This document shows positions 1 to 14,600 of a stretch of DNA of 26,295 nucleotides, one piece after another. The position numbers were made by a program, and so were the translations under genes. Within the stretch, counting starts at the first letter, position 1. Every line of letters starts with the position of its first letter. The notes under the pieces were generated by a model. The model saw only the letters and a list, made by a program, of their open reading frames with translations. It had not been told where the DNA came from and searched no databases. This stretch comes from CAIUVD01 sp044338255 (GTDB lineage Bacteria > Planctomycetota > UBA11346): positions 1 through 26,295 of the forward strand of contig JBIILZ010000053.1 in NCBI GenBank assembly GCA_044338255.1, read 5' to 3'.

Positions 1-27
1 CTGGCGGGGTTAGATCTGACGCGGAAA

Positions 28-342
28 ATGCCTCACCAGATTGGTGGGGCGGCAGAATGGGTAGATCTGATGACATGGCATACACTTACGGCGATACGGT
101 GGATGCCAACTGCGTTTTTGAGGTTCAAAAGGTCGTTCGCCAACTTCTCGACCAGCACCAGCAATTCGTTCGGCGGCGAGTACCGCGAGCTGGTGCCCAA
201 TGAGCGCATCTGCTCTTCCGACAAGTTCGACGACCCGAATCTGCCCGGGGAGATGCTCACCACCGTCCAGATGTGCTACCTCGGCTGGCAGGAATTCCTA
301 GCCCAGCTGGCAACCCTGGTCGAGCAGGTGATCCACGATTGA
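28..342 (+). pseudogene. Shrunken SRPBCC / AHSA1-type protein remnant
   Basis: The 104-residue product keeps hallmark pieces of the SRPBCC (AHSA1, START-like) family: WMP at residues 25-27, SFANF at 36-40, NSFGGEYREL at 46-55, KFDDPNLPGEM at 66-76 and CYLGWQE at 83-89. From memory of the family, full proteins are about 140-150 residues. About 15 residues appear to be missing between WMP and SFANF, and about 25-30 between the PGEM block and CYLGWQE, both without breaking the frame. The frame is open to the left edge of the window, so the true start is unseen and the gene may be longer. With two internal losses in a ligand-cavity fold I read it as a decayed copy. A functional mini-version is possible but less likely. 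It is convergent with the minus-strand cluster to its right. Confidence 0.55.
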
Positions 343-394
343 GAGGCGATCACTGATTAAGAGGCGATCACTGGTTAAGCGGCGATCACTGACG
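343..394. repeat. 18-bp tandem repeat, about 3 copies
   Basis: GAGGCGATCACTGATTAA (343-360) is followed directly by GAGGCGATCACTGGTTAA (361-378) and a partial third copy GCGGCGATCACTGACG (379-394). The third copy runs into an inverted repeat, TCACTG (386-391) and CAGTGA (395-400), with a 3-base loop. The array lies just past the stop of the SRPBCC remnant and at the 3' end of the minus-strand cluster, the usual place for small end-of-transcript repeats. No T-run follows on either strand, so I do not call it a terminator. Confidence 0.85.
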
Positions 395-541
395 CAGTGA
401 CATCGTCGCCCACGGGCCGCGATAATAGCGCCACGCCATCACCGCGGCGATGAGCCACAAGTAGGCGGCGAATGCCAGCCAGCAGCCGGTGAGCTGGGTC
501 CCTTCAATTGTGCCACACTCCTGATGATGACCCTCGCTCAT
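386..541 (-). CDS. Possible 51-residue single-pass membrane protein
   Basis: The ATG at 541 opens a 51-residue frame with a His/Glu-containing start (MSEGHHQECG), a hydrophobic segment at about residues 17-38 rich in W, L and A, and a short basic tail (RYYRGP). I do not recognise a family. It lies 38 bp after a 27-residue ORF that overlaps the stop of the hybrid histidine kinase, so it would be the last member of that transcript. No convincing Shine-Dalgarno sequence precedes the ATG. The same frame is open upstream into the kinase gene, so the start is uncertain. The stop codon sits inside the third copy of the 18-bp repeat. Support comes from the membrane-like composition and position only. 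Confidence 0.35.
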   Translation of the reverse strand: MSEGHHQECGTIEGTQLTGCWLAFAAYLWLIAAVMAWRYYRGPWATMSLRQ

Positions 542-579
542 TCCGGCTTTCAATCCCACCACCGAAATCACCAGACAAC

Positions 580-663
580 TTACACCACTTGACCGGGCAC
601 AACCTCCGCACCGAGCAGGACCACGAGGCCGCCGACAAGGGCGATGATGCGCAGCGATCTCAT
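580..663 (-). CDS. Possible 27-residue hydrophobic peptide coupled to the histidine kinase
   Basis: The kinase stop and this start overlap as ATGA (the ATG is at 663-661 and the kinase TGA at 662-660), an arrangement typical of translational coupling. The peptide begins MRSLRIIALVGG, continues with VVLLG and ends EVVPGQVV, so it looks like a lone signal sequence or tiny membrane peptide. It is too short to assign to a family. It may be a real microprotein, the start of a gene whose body was lost, or chance. The downstream 51-residue ORF is in a different frame, so a single longer protein would need a frameshift. Confidence 0.35.
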   Translation of the reverse strand: MRSLRIIALVGGLVVLLGAEVVPGQVV

Positions 664-3116
664 AGGCAGCGTCTTCCGGTTGCTTCCAGGCAGCGGCCCA
701 GCTCCTTGGCCATGGCCGTGGGCTCGATGGGCTTGGCGATGAAGCCGTCCATGCCGGCCTCCTGACAGGTCCGGCGATCCTCGTCATGGGTGGCAGCCGT
801 GAGCGCGATCAGCGCCAGACGCGGCAAACCCGCCTGGGTTTCGCGACGCCGCCATTCGCGGGCGCAGGCCGGGCCATCCATGCCCGGCATCTGCACGTCC
901 ATGAAGACCACGTCAAACGGCAGGCCCTGCAAACGCAAGTTGAAACGCTCCAGCGCCTCCTCGCCGTCTTCCGCCAATTCGGTGACGCAGCCCAAGGCTA
1001 CCAGCAGACGCTGCGCTACCAGGCGGTTGACGGCGTCATCCTCGACCACCAGCACGCGCAGACCGGCGAAGGTCTGAAGATGATGGGTCCCGGAATGCTC
1101 CTGGTGCGCGGCCCCGGCTTCCGGGATCTGCAAAGGTACGTCGAGGGTGAAATGCGAACCCTGCCCGGAGCGGCTCCGCAGGGTGATGGTCCCCCCCATC
1201 AACTCCGCCAGACGACGGCTGATGGCGAGCCCCAGGCCGGTACCGCCGAAGCGCCGGCTGGTCGACGAATCGGCCTGGATGAACGGAGCGAAGAGACGCG
1301 CCTGGGCATCGGCGGTCACGCCGATGCCGGTGTCCTCGACGCTCCACTGCACCCGTCCCGCCTCCGCTGTAACACGAATCGCGATGCTTCCGTGCTCGGT
1401 GAATTTGACGGCATTGGACAAGAGGTTGAGGAGAATCTGCCGCAGTCGCTGGGGATCGCCGGCAAGCCGCACGGGGACCTCCTCGGTGATACCGACGATG
1501 AGCTCGAGGCCCTTCTTGCGTGCGTCCTCGGCGATCGGCGCCTGAATGTCAGTCAGTACCGTCCGCGGGGAGAACGCGATCTGCTCGAGCGACATCTTCC
1601 CGGCTTCGATCTTCGAGAAGTCGAGGATATCATTGATCACCGTCAGCAGATGACGGCCGCAGCTGAGGATGGTATCGGTACACTCGCGCTGTTGCGCATC
1701 CAATTTCGTGTCCGCGAGCACGTGCCCGAGACCGATGACGCCGTTCAGGGGTGTGCGCAATTCATGCGACATCACCGAAAGGAATTCGCTCTTGGCGGAA
1801 TTGGCGGCCTCGGCGTCTTCCTTGGCGGCGATCAGCTCCGACTCGTACTGCTTGCGGACGGTGATGTCCTCGAACAGGAAGACGCGCCCCAGGTAGCCGT
1901 CACCGGCATCGCGGATCTGGGCGCTAAAACGATGGGCGATGCGGCCATCGCAAAAGGCGACCTCGTCATCGACTACCAGCCGCTCATGCGGCGAAGACAT
2001 GTTCGCGATGCTGGCGATCCAGGCTTCGGGGTCCTTGGCCTGCCGGGCGCAGCGTTGTACCAGCTCGATGATCGACATCCGTCCACGCAGCTCCTCGATC
2101 CCGAGATCCAGGCCCCACAGGGTCATAAAACCGCGGTTGGCGTACAAGACGGTGCCGGCCATCTGATCGATGACCAGATACCCGATCGGCGAATCGGTGA
2201 TCATGCCCTGCAGGAAAGCCTCATTGCGCCTGGCCTCGATCTCGGCTACATGGCGCTTGGCCTCTTCTGCGGTCCGGCGTGCACGATCGAGCGAGGCCAC
2301 GGTGCTAGCGGTGATGCGATGCGAGATCCAGATGAGGGCCGCCGAGGCCACCGCCAAAGCGACGATGAGGGCCATATGTTGCAGCCGGGTGCGTTCGTCG
2401 ACGGCGCGATTGCGCCAGCAGGTGATCTGAATCTCGGTGTCGAGGAGCACCGGAATCGGCAGATGATCGGCCTTCCACTCGCTGCTCGTGGACCACTCGG
2501 AATGCCAGCCCCGTGAGGACAGGATGATCTTGCCATGGCTTTCGGCGACGATGTAGACGCCGTGCTCGGCACTAAAGGTATCCATGAACTCCTGATCCAT
2601 CGCCATCCCTACCGCCAATACGCCCAAGGTCGTATTCAGCGACTGCAGGCGGCGGAGGGCGATCACCATCACCGCCCCAGCATGCTCGATCAGCAGACTT
2701 TCAGCGGCCTCGCCGGCGAGACCGGAGCGGATCAAGGGCCGGAGCTCGTCGGTACGCCCGAAGATCTCGGGGTGGTGGCCGCGCACCATCACCCAACCCT
2801 CGCGGTCATAGACGGTAATGAAGGAGATCCCCAGCTCACGTTGCACGGGGGTCAGCGCGTCGTCGATGCGTTCGAGTTGATTGGCCGCGACATCGGCGAG
2901 GAAATGCCGGTTGCGGGCGAGCAGATTGGCGGCGTTCGAGGTCTGCATCTGCCAATCCTGCACGGCTTCGGCGATCGCCGAACGCACCCGCGTATCGCGC
3001 TCGATGGCGACGCTCTCCGCCAGCTGACGATCGAGTACCGACATCCCGGCGAGGCCGGCGAAGGTGAGGAAACCGGCCAGCAAGGTCGGTGCCAGCAGCT
3101 TGAAGCGTAGGCGCAT
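660..3116 (-). CDS. Membrane hybrid histidine kinase (sensor - PAS - HisKA - HATPase - REC)
   Basis: The 818-residue protein has a transmembrane helix at about 7-28 and an extracytoplasmic sensor region at about 30-245 that looks CACHE-like, although I cannot name the subfamily. A second helix follows at about 248-265, then a short coiled coil (270-300) and a PAS domain (about 300-420). HisKA contains MSHELRTPLNG with His451. The ATPase has N-box N564/N568, G1 box DTGIGV at 595-600 and G2 box GGTGLGLAI at 624-632. The C-terminal receiver has an acidic pocket at 693-694, phospho-acceptor Asp740 (FMDVQMPGMDG), Thr773 and Lys795. There is no HPt domain, so the phosphate must pass to a partner encoded elsewhere. 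I chose MRLRFKLL at 3116 because it begins directly with the first membrane helix; the frame is open for 97 more codons upstream but that stretch is repetitive and not protein-like. The start overlaps the preceding ORF's stop as TGATG. Confidence 0.95.
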   Translation of the reverse strand: MRLRFKLLAPTLLAGFLTFAGLAGMSVLDRQLAESVAIERDTRVRSAIAEAVQDWQMQTSNAANLLARNRHFLADVAANQLERIDDALTPVQRELGISFITVYDREGWVMVRGHHPEIFGRTDELRPLIRSGLAGEAAESLLIEHAGAVMVIALRRLQSLNTTLGVLAVGMAMDQEFMDTFSAEHGVYIVAESHGKIILSSRGWHSEWSTSSEWKADHLPIPVLLDTEIQITCWRNRAVDERTRLQHMALIVALAVASAALIWISHRITASTVASLDRARRTAEEAKRHVAEIEARRNEAFLQGMITDSPIGYLVIDQMAGTVLYANRGFMTLWGLDLGIEELRGRMSIIELVQRCARQAKDPEAWIASIANMSSPHERLVVDDEVAFCDGRIAHRFSAQIRDAGDGYLGRVFLFEDITVRKQYESELIAAKEDAEAANSAKSEFLSVMSHELRTPLNGVIGLGHVLADTKLDAQQRECTDTILSCGRHLLTVINDILDFSKIEAGKMSLEQIAFSPRTVLTDIQAPIAEDARKKGLELIVGITEEVPVRLAGDPQRLRQILLNLLSNAVKFTEHGSIAIRVTAEAGRVQWSVEDTGIGVTADAQARLFAPFIQADSSTSRRFGGTGLGLAISRRLAELMGGTITLRSRSGQGSHFTLDVPLQIPEAGAAHQEHSGTHHLQTFAGLRVLVVEDDAVNRLVAQRLLVALGCVTELAEDGEEALERFNLRLQGLPFDVVFMDVQMPGMDGPACAREWRRRETQAGLPRLALIALTAATHDEDRRTCQEAGMDGFIAKPIEPTAMAKELGRCLEATGRRCL

Positions 3117-3300
3117 CAGCGGGCGCTTCCCTGAGCCACGAGGAAGCTGGCGATCCGCGCACCGACCGCATCCACAATGACGTGCGTTCGCCGAGCAGCA
3201 GCCACCATCGGGCCTGATACCGGATTCGCGATCAACCATTTCCATAGCGGAAGGTGCGCTTCCGTAGGCTTCTCCCCGTCCTGAGGTTTCAGCCCGGAAG

Positions 3301-3407
3301 CATAGCCACCGACCACCGCTGCGGGGCCCGCGAACCACACCGTCGCACATGGCGCGCCGTACTTCTCGACATAGCCACCGACCACCGCTGCGGGGCCCGC
3401 GAACCAC
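3301..3407. repeat. 38-bp perfect direct repeat, period 69 bp
   Basis: The 38 bases at 3301-3338 recur exactly at 3370-3407, with 31 unrelated bases between. The period of 69 is a multiple of three, so both copies read alike in every frame. Just to the right, 3421-3460 carries a shorter imperfect array, GACTAGGACCTCGAA, GACTAGGGCCCCGAA, GACTAAGAAA. Two neighbouring small repeats suggest slippage or unequal exchange in a gene no longer under constraint. There are only two copies, so it is not a CRISPR. Confidence 0.85.
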
Positions 3408-3484
3408 TGCCGACCCAGACGACTAGGACCTCGAAGACTAGGGCCCCGAAGACTAAGAAAAGAGTGCGCATGCATGTAGTTCCC

Positions 3485-3493
3485 AGTATACCA
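3485..3493 (-). promoter_or_regulatory. Candidate extended -10 promoter for the histidine-kinase unit
   Basis: Read on the minus strand, TGG-TATACT matches an extended -10 (TGn plus TATACT at 3490-3485). It falls in the short gap after the Ser/Thr kinase gene. No good -35 is visible at 16-18 bp, which extended -10 promoters can lack. If used, the histidine kinase would form its own transcription unit. Confidence 0.35.
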
Positions 3494-3535
3494 CATGCTG
3501 CAGACTAATTGGCGTTTATTCCAGCCTGCATCGCC

Positions 3536-7867
<4,332 letters not shown>

Positions 7868-7923
7868 GATGATTCCAGCCTAAGGAAAATTTGATCGCGC
7901 TGGTGAGAATGATGAACATCGGC

Positions 7924-8694
7924 TTACCGTTGCACCAGGACCAGGCGGACACCCGCCAGGGCGTGCGGAATGAAGCTCTCCAGGCCTTCATTGGTGCCGA
8001 CGGTGATCTCCGCACGGCTCGACCACCCGGGATCCTGCCACGAACCGCCACGAATGACGTTACCGGGCTTGGTCCATTCCCAGACATTGCCATGCATGTC
8101 ATAGAAGCCGTTGGCATTGGCGGCGCGTTCTCCGACCGGCTGCGGACCCCCGCTGGCGACCACGGTTTCGCTGACCACCGCCGCGGCCTGGAATTGCACG
8201 AGGTCGGGATTGGCGCTGAAGGACCAGCCGCTGGTGACTCCGCAGGCCGCCGTCCATTCCTCATCCGTGGGCAAATCGAGATGGCCCACCGGCATGCTGA
8301 ACTGGCTCATGGCGGTGGCCGCCGTGTCATAGCTCAGATTATAGGCCGGACGATCACCGGCGATGCCCGCCGCCGGGACAATGCTGGAATCGATGGTGGC
8401 CCAGGGCGTGGTGCCGGCGATGCGCGTCCATTGCGCCTGGCTCAACTCGAAGGTCGCCACGAAGACCTCGCTGGCGCCTACGGTCAGGCGATTGAAGACC
8501 ACCTGGTTGTCGCGATAGGCGGGATTGGTGGCGAGATCATCGACCTTCAGGCGCATGGTCACCTTGCGCGTCGAGAGGTCGAGGATCGCGTAGGGCGATT
8601 TCAGGCTTGCGACATCATCGGCGAGGGTCGCATCGCCACCCCCGCAACCGCCGAGGAGGATGATCATGATCAACGAAGCGATGGCCTTGTTCAT
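7924..8694 (-). CDS. SUMF1-fold lipoprotein
   Basis: This 256-residue protein begins MNKAIASLIMIILLGGC, a lipoprotein signal with lipobox LGGC and Cys17. The body is a SUMF1/FGE-sulfatase (C-type-lectin-like) domain with FELSQAQW, LPTDEEWTAACG, GFYDMHGNVWEWT and IRGGSW, ending VRLVLVQR. The region after RGGS reads WQDPGWSS and lacks the family's catalytic cysteines, so a formylglycine-generating activity is unlikely. A structural or ligand-binding role at the membrane fits better. I chose the ATG at 8694 over the one 21 bases upstream because a GGAG lies at a good distance and the signal peptide then starts correctly. This start overlaps the stop of the giant gene as ATGA. It pairs with the SUMF1 domain of the next gene, suggesting that the two domains see the same partner or contact each other. 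Confidence 0.9.
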   Translation of the reverse strand: MNKAIASLIMIILLGGCGGGDATLADDVASLKSPYAILDLSTRKVTMRLKVDDLATNPAYRDNQVVFNRLTVGASEVFVATFELSQAQWTRIAGTTPWATIDSSIVPAAGIAGDRPAYNLSYDTAATAMSQFSMPVGHLDLPTDEEWTAACGVTSGWSFSANPDLVQFQAAAVVSETVVASGGPQPVGERAANANGFYDMHGNVWEWTKPGNVIRGGSWQDPGWSSRAEITVGTNEGLESFIPHALAGVRLVLVQR

Positions 8695-11600
8695 CCTGGA
8701 GCTCCGGTCAGCCATAAAAGCAGCAACGGTTGATAGAAGGTCGTCCTGCTCACCTGATCGATGACCAGGATGCCGGCGCGATAATATCCCACGGGTCCCG
8801 GCGAAGGCGGCCGCGGCCAGCTGATCGAGCCATTGACGGGGTTGAAGGTCGCTCCCGGAAGATCGCCCTGGAGCTCGAAGATCACCGCCGGATTGGCCAA
8901 GCCGGTGGTCGCGAGCACTGGCGTATACAGGAAGGTCCCGCCACCCCAGACAACCATGGGGGCCGGAGAGATGATCGTCGGACGAGACTGGCCGACGACG
9001 CTGATGGTCACCGTATAGGCCTGCTGGACGCTGGCGATCCCGTCCGAGACCTCGATTGTGAACGCATCGCTGGGCGCGGGGTTGGCTATCGCCGTATAGC
9101 TGAAGGCACCAGTGGCGGCGTCGATCACCAGGGAACCCTGCGTTGGCGGGGTCAGCACGATGTAGATCAGCGCGTCACCATCGATATCGCTGGCCACGAC
9201 ATTGCCGAGGCGACTGAATCCCGGCGACGTCAGCACCGGTGCACTCGGCGGCGTGATCACCGGGGCGTCATTGACCGAGGTCACAGCCACGTCCCGCAGG
9301 GCCGGCTGGCTGATATCACCATGGTCATCGATCAGCACCGCGCGCAGTATGCGCGTCGACACCGGATTAGTGGCGACCACGGATGGCGCGGCGGAGACGT
9401 TCTGATAGGTGAGCGCCTGCAAAAGCGCGGCGATCGAGATCGGATTCGCGGCTGGGGTCAATCCCGACAAGGTGAAGACCGAACCCGTGGCCGTGGAGGT
9501 GATGATATAGGTCCCGATCGGCTGCGGTCCGCCACCGCCGTTGAAGGAGACCGTCGAGCCGTTGGCGGTGATCGCACCGCCGAGTTCCAGGCCGATCCGA
9601 TCCGCCGCCGTTGCACCGCTGGCGAAGTCGACGGTCAACAAGCCACCCGCAAAATTCACCGAATCGAAATCACTGACGCTGGCGGTGATCGCGGCCAACA
9701 CCGCCGGACCATCCTCGGTGAAGGGCAGGGCCGTATTCGGCGTCAGCCGGACCACCGGCGCCCGACGATCGATGATGATGTTGAAGACCTGGATCGGGCT
9801 CGTCGCTGAGGGCAGCGCCGCCGCCGGCAACGGCGGCGAGACCAACACCGTACCGGCAGCGATACCACTATCCGAAACGGTGAAGGCGAAGCCATCGGTC
9901 GCACTGGTCCCGCCGTTGTGGGTATAGCTGAGCAGGTTGTCGATCACGTCCTGCTGCGTGAAGGTATCGTTCACCGCCAGGGCCAACCCGTTCCGGAACA
10001 AGGTGCCATTGCCCGGCGGGAGATTGAGCGTGAAGATCAAGGCCGGGTCCAAGACTGGAGCCGGCAGCGCGCTATCGACATCGGTCGCCGCAATATCGCT
10101 ATTGCTGATCACTCGCGTAGCCCCGATCGGCACGGTGCGCCCGACTGGCAAAGATACCATCGTCACCGGCGCATCATTGACGGGATTGATGGTGATGGTC
10201 AGCAACTGATCGCCAGAGACTCCGCCGAGGTTGTCGAGCGCATGATACGTCAGGTGCGCGACCCCGCCGGCATCGGCAAGGCCGGTATAGGTCAGGGTGC
10301 CAGCCGAATCGATGGCAGGGAGGGCACTGAACAAGCCCGGATTGTCATTGACGGTGATCACGAAGCTGACGTTTTGCGCATCTTCGTTATCAGGTCCGGC
10401 GGCGATGTTGGTGACCCAGGGCGTGATGATCTGCGGTCCGCCATCTTCGGCGATCACCTGTGGTGGGCCGGGGGTGAAGGCCGGCGGATCGTTCACCGGA
10501 CTAATGGTGATGCCAAAGGTCTGCACCACGCTGGTGCTCGCGCCCCCGCCATCATCGGAAAGTGTGACGCTGACCGTGATCGAGGTCGTGGTGTTGGCAT
10601 TCTGCGCCGGACGGAAGGTAAGATCGCCGGTGCTGGCATTGATGCTCGGCAGCACGACGAAACTCGCGTCGTCACTGGTGCTGCAGTCGAAGAGCAGTAC
10701 TTGGCCGACTTCATCGCCAGCCGATAGCGGACCGGGGTTGATCGCCGTCGCCCACCCGCTGATGGTGATCAACGACGCATCTTCTGCGACCGTAACGTCG
10801 CCGAGGTTGCCGAAGATCGGCGCATCGTTCACCGACGTGACGATGACCGTGAAGGTCTTGCTGATCACGCGCTGTCCGCCGTTGGCGGTGCTGCCTCCAT
10901 CGTCGACCGTTACCGTGATGGTGGCCGTGCCATTGGCATTGGCGGCGGGCGTAAATACCAGACTGCCGGTGCTCAACCCCGCGTAGCTCACCAGCGGATT
11001 GGGGATGACTGCCGGATTGCTCGACGAGGCAGTGACGGTGAGCGCATTGCTCAGTGCGAACGTCTCACCGGTCTGGCCGGCGCCGATGCCGGTGAGATTC
11101 ACCGTCAGGGCCGAGACATCTTCGGCGATCGTCACCGGGCTGACCGAATCCAGCACCACAGCGCCGAGAGTCATGGTCGCCAAGGTCGGCTGATTGTTCA
11201 CCGCCAGGTTGGTCACCGATACATCGGCAGGATCACGGTTGTTATAGGTCAGATCGCTACTCACCGCTGCCGAGATGAGCACCGTAAACGGTTGATTGCC
11301 ATCATCCGAGGCATTGCCATCGGCACCGCTCACGGTCACCGTCTGTGGTCCATACGCGAAAGGCGAAAACGTCATGGTGCTCGGCAAGACCGTTCCCTGG
11401 GTGAGATTACTGCTGCTGAGATTGATCACCACCGGGGCCGTGGGCGCAGAGGTCAGGGCGACGGTGAAGGTTCCCGTCCCGCCGATTTCGGTGGTCGTGA
11501 TCGCACTGGCTGAGACCGCGAAATTGGCGGTATCGTCATCACTGATGCTGGCCACTATCGACGGCACTGTCAGACCGGCATAAGCACTGACTTGTCCCGA

Positions 11601-14600
11601 TACCGCATCCGCGATACTATGTGAGATCGTGCTAGTATGGGTTCCCTGGGAGATGGCATCATCGACAGCGGAGACGGTCACCGTCTGCGGCGTATTCCAG
11701 TTGGCGGTGGTGAAGAGCAGCATCCCCGGACTGACGGTCGAACTGGCGCCCTGGTTGACGGTGATCGCCACATCATTCAGCGGCATGGTCGTCAGCGTGA
11801 TGGTATAGGTATCACTGTTACCGGAGCCGGAGGCCTCGGTAAGCAGCGTCGAGCTGCCGGATTCCGAGATCAGTATTCCTGGGACATCATTGTTGCTATT
11901 GCTCACCGCTACATCGGCAGGATTGATGGCGCTGTATTTCGCATCCGTCGAGGCTGCCTGGGCGGTGACGATCGAATAGGCGACGGGACTGTTGATGATC
12001 GGCGTGACATCATCGACGCCCGTGATCGTCACCGTCTGGGGGATGTTCCAATCAAGGCTGGTAAACGTCACCGTGCTCGGCGAGGCGGTTCCTGCCGTCA
12101 AATCATTGCTGAGCACTCCGATTGTAACATTCGCAGTCGGCTCGGTGTCAAGACGTATCGTGAATGTCGCCGCACCCCCGGACTCCGTGGTGATCAGTCC
12201 AGTAATCGGCGTCAACGTGATACCGGCAGTGTCATCATCGACATTGGTGACCTGCACCGTTTGGATGCCGGCCAAGGCCTGGTAGTTGGAATCGGTACTG
12301 GTGGTCGTGGGTGTGATCGTGTAACTGATATTCCCGTCATCGATCTGATCATCGACACCGCTGATGGTGACGGTCTGCCCGACGTTCCAGTTCAGGCTGG
12401 TGAAAATCAGCGACGAGGGTGTCATCGAGGTCTCGTCGGCGTTGATGCCGTTTAAGGCCACCGTGACATTGGCGGTGGGCTGAGTGTTGAGGGCGACCAC
12501 GAACGACGTCTGACTCCCGGCACCGCTGGCCTCGGTCGTGATCAGGGACGTGGTGCTGATACTGACTCCGACGATATCGTCGTCATCATTGACCACCGCC
12601 ACGTCGAGAAGACCGGTGTGACCCACATTATAGTTGGCATCACCACTCACAGCCGTGATCTCGATCTGATAGGCGCTGTTGCCGTCATCGATGCGATCGT
12701 CGACGCCGGTGACGGTCACCAATTGCGGTTGATCCCAGCCGCCGGTGATCCCGGCCGAAGGCGTGAAGGTCAGCGTCGAAGGTGAAACCGCGCCCTCGGC
12801 AGTATTCGAACTGGCGAGGATCACGGTCACATTCGCCACCGGTTGGCTGTCGAGGCGCACCGTCGTCGTCGCGGTGCCGCCGCCTTCGGTGGTGTGGGCG
12901 CTGATCGTCGACACGGAAAAGCCAGCAGCATTGCCTGGATTGTCAGTGATACTCACCGACAATCCGGTGCTCACAACATTATAGCCGCCGCCGGAGGCAT
13001 TGTGATTGATGACACCGGAGTGCGTCGCCGGTTCATCGATGCCATCATCGATACCGGTGATGGTCACCATCTGCGCCTGATCCCATCCTCCGGCAACACC
13101 GGTGGCAGCGGTGAACGTGAACGTGGCAGGGCTGATCGAGGTCTGACCGTCGCTGCTGAGGCTCACCGTCACCGTGCCGGTGGGCAGACTGCTCAGCACC
13201 ACGCTGTAGGTGTCGATATTGCCTGAACCGGCCGCTTCCGTGACCGCCGAGCTGCCGCCACTTTGCGTGATCTGAATGCCGGCGGTATCGATGTCGGTAT
13301 TGGTCACGGCGATATCGGACACCGTCATTCCATTATAGTTGCCATCGCCCACTGCCGAGGCGGCAGCGGTGACGATGGTGTAGACCTGATTTCCGTCGGC
13401 GATGAAATCGTGTACACCGGTGGCGGTGACGGTCTGCGGAGCATTCCAATTCGAGGGGCTGAAGGTCAGCAGCGCCGGCGATACCGTGCCTTCACTGGTG
13501 GCTGAACTACTGACACCGATCAGAACATTGACCAGCGGCTTGCTCGCGAGGCTGACATTGAATGTGGCGGTGCCACCCGATTCCGAAGTGACCAGGCCAG
13601 AGGTCTGGCTGACGATGACGCCCGCCTGATCATTATCGATGATCGTCGGTGCTACCGGATCGGTGGCGATGCCTTGATAATAGGCATCGCCACTGGCGGC
13701 GGTCTGAGTGATCAAGCCGCTGTGGGGGCCTTCTGCAAACTGTTCATCAACGGCGGTGACGGTCACCGTTTGCGGCACATTCCACGCGCTACCGCCGGCA
13801 GCCGTAAAGAAGAGCGTCGACGGCGAGACACTGACCTGGGCATTAGGGGCAATAGCAATGGTCACCGGTGCGGTCGGCATAGTCGCCAATTGAACGCTGT
13901 AGGTGCCAGTGATCGAGCCGTCTTCAGCCGTGCTGACGCCGGAACCGACGAGAACGGTCACTCCCGCGACATCGTTGTCGGTGACCTGGGCGGTGACACT
14001 GGTACTCAAGCCGCCATATTCGACAACTCCGCTGGATGCGAGCGTGATCACGCCCGAGTGCAGACCATCCGCGATCTGATTGTCGACGGCGGTGATGGTG
14101 ACGGTTTGCGGAATGTTCCAGGCCGTGGCTCCGCTCGCCGTGAAGATGAGCGGCGTCGAACCGCTGGTCCTGACCTGCGCATCAGGGCTCATGGTGACGG
14201 TCACGGTGGCGCTGGGCTGGCTGGTGAGCTGCACCGAGATCGTATCGGAAGCACCGCTTTCGCTGACCGCGGTGCTGCCTCCGGATTGAGTGACCAGAAT
14301 TCCGGCACTATCATTGTCGGTGACGTTGGCGACCACGTCCGGAATGCTCAAACCCGCATACAGGGGATCGGGACTACCTACCGTATCGACGACATGGGTC
14401 ACCGTGCCGGTGTGGGTGCCTTGCGCGATCAGATCGTTGACCGCCGACAACATCACCGTCTGTGGCGTGTTATAATCGGCGGCGGTGAACGTGAGCGTCA
14501 ACGGACTCACGCTTACGGACGCGTCATTCCCCACCGAGATGGTTACCGTCTTGCCGGCCTGCGGTTTGGTCGCCAGGGAAATGGCGTAGCTGTCCGACGT

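Larger units (their letters stand above)
3116..3496 (-). pseudogene. Uncharacterised, probably decayed ORF upstream of the histidine kinase
   Basis: A 126-codon frame ends with TGA overlapping the kinase ATG by one base (TGATG), which suggests it once was, or still is, the preceding gene of the operon. Its C-terminal part (about residues 75-126, including LPLWKWLIANPVSGP) looks protein-like. Its middle is a 69-base duplication that repeats WFAGPAAVVGGY. A different frame starting at 3471 begins with a good signal-peptide-like stretch (MRTLFLVFGALVF) but stops at 3289. A plausible reading is an exported protein with the signal in one frame and the C-terminus in another, broken by a frameshift near the duplication. 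I cannot assign a family. Confidence 0.3.

Noticed and set aside
3117..3407. 97-residue N-terminal extension of the histidine kinase
   Set aside because: The extension is low-complexity sequence from the 38-bp duplication; the membrane helix begins exactly at the ATG at 3116.
3301..3407. CRISPR-like repeat pair
   Set aside because: Only two copies, inside an ORF, with an in-frame 69-bp period and no cas genes.
8691..8760. C-terminal sorting signal on the giant protein
   Set aside because: The last residues are hydrophobic (LLLLWLTGAPG), but there is no PEP-CTERM, LPXTG or type IX pattern and no basic tail.
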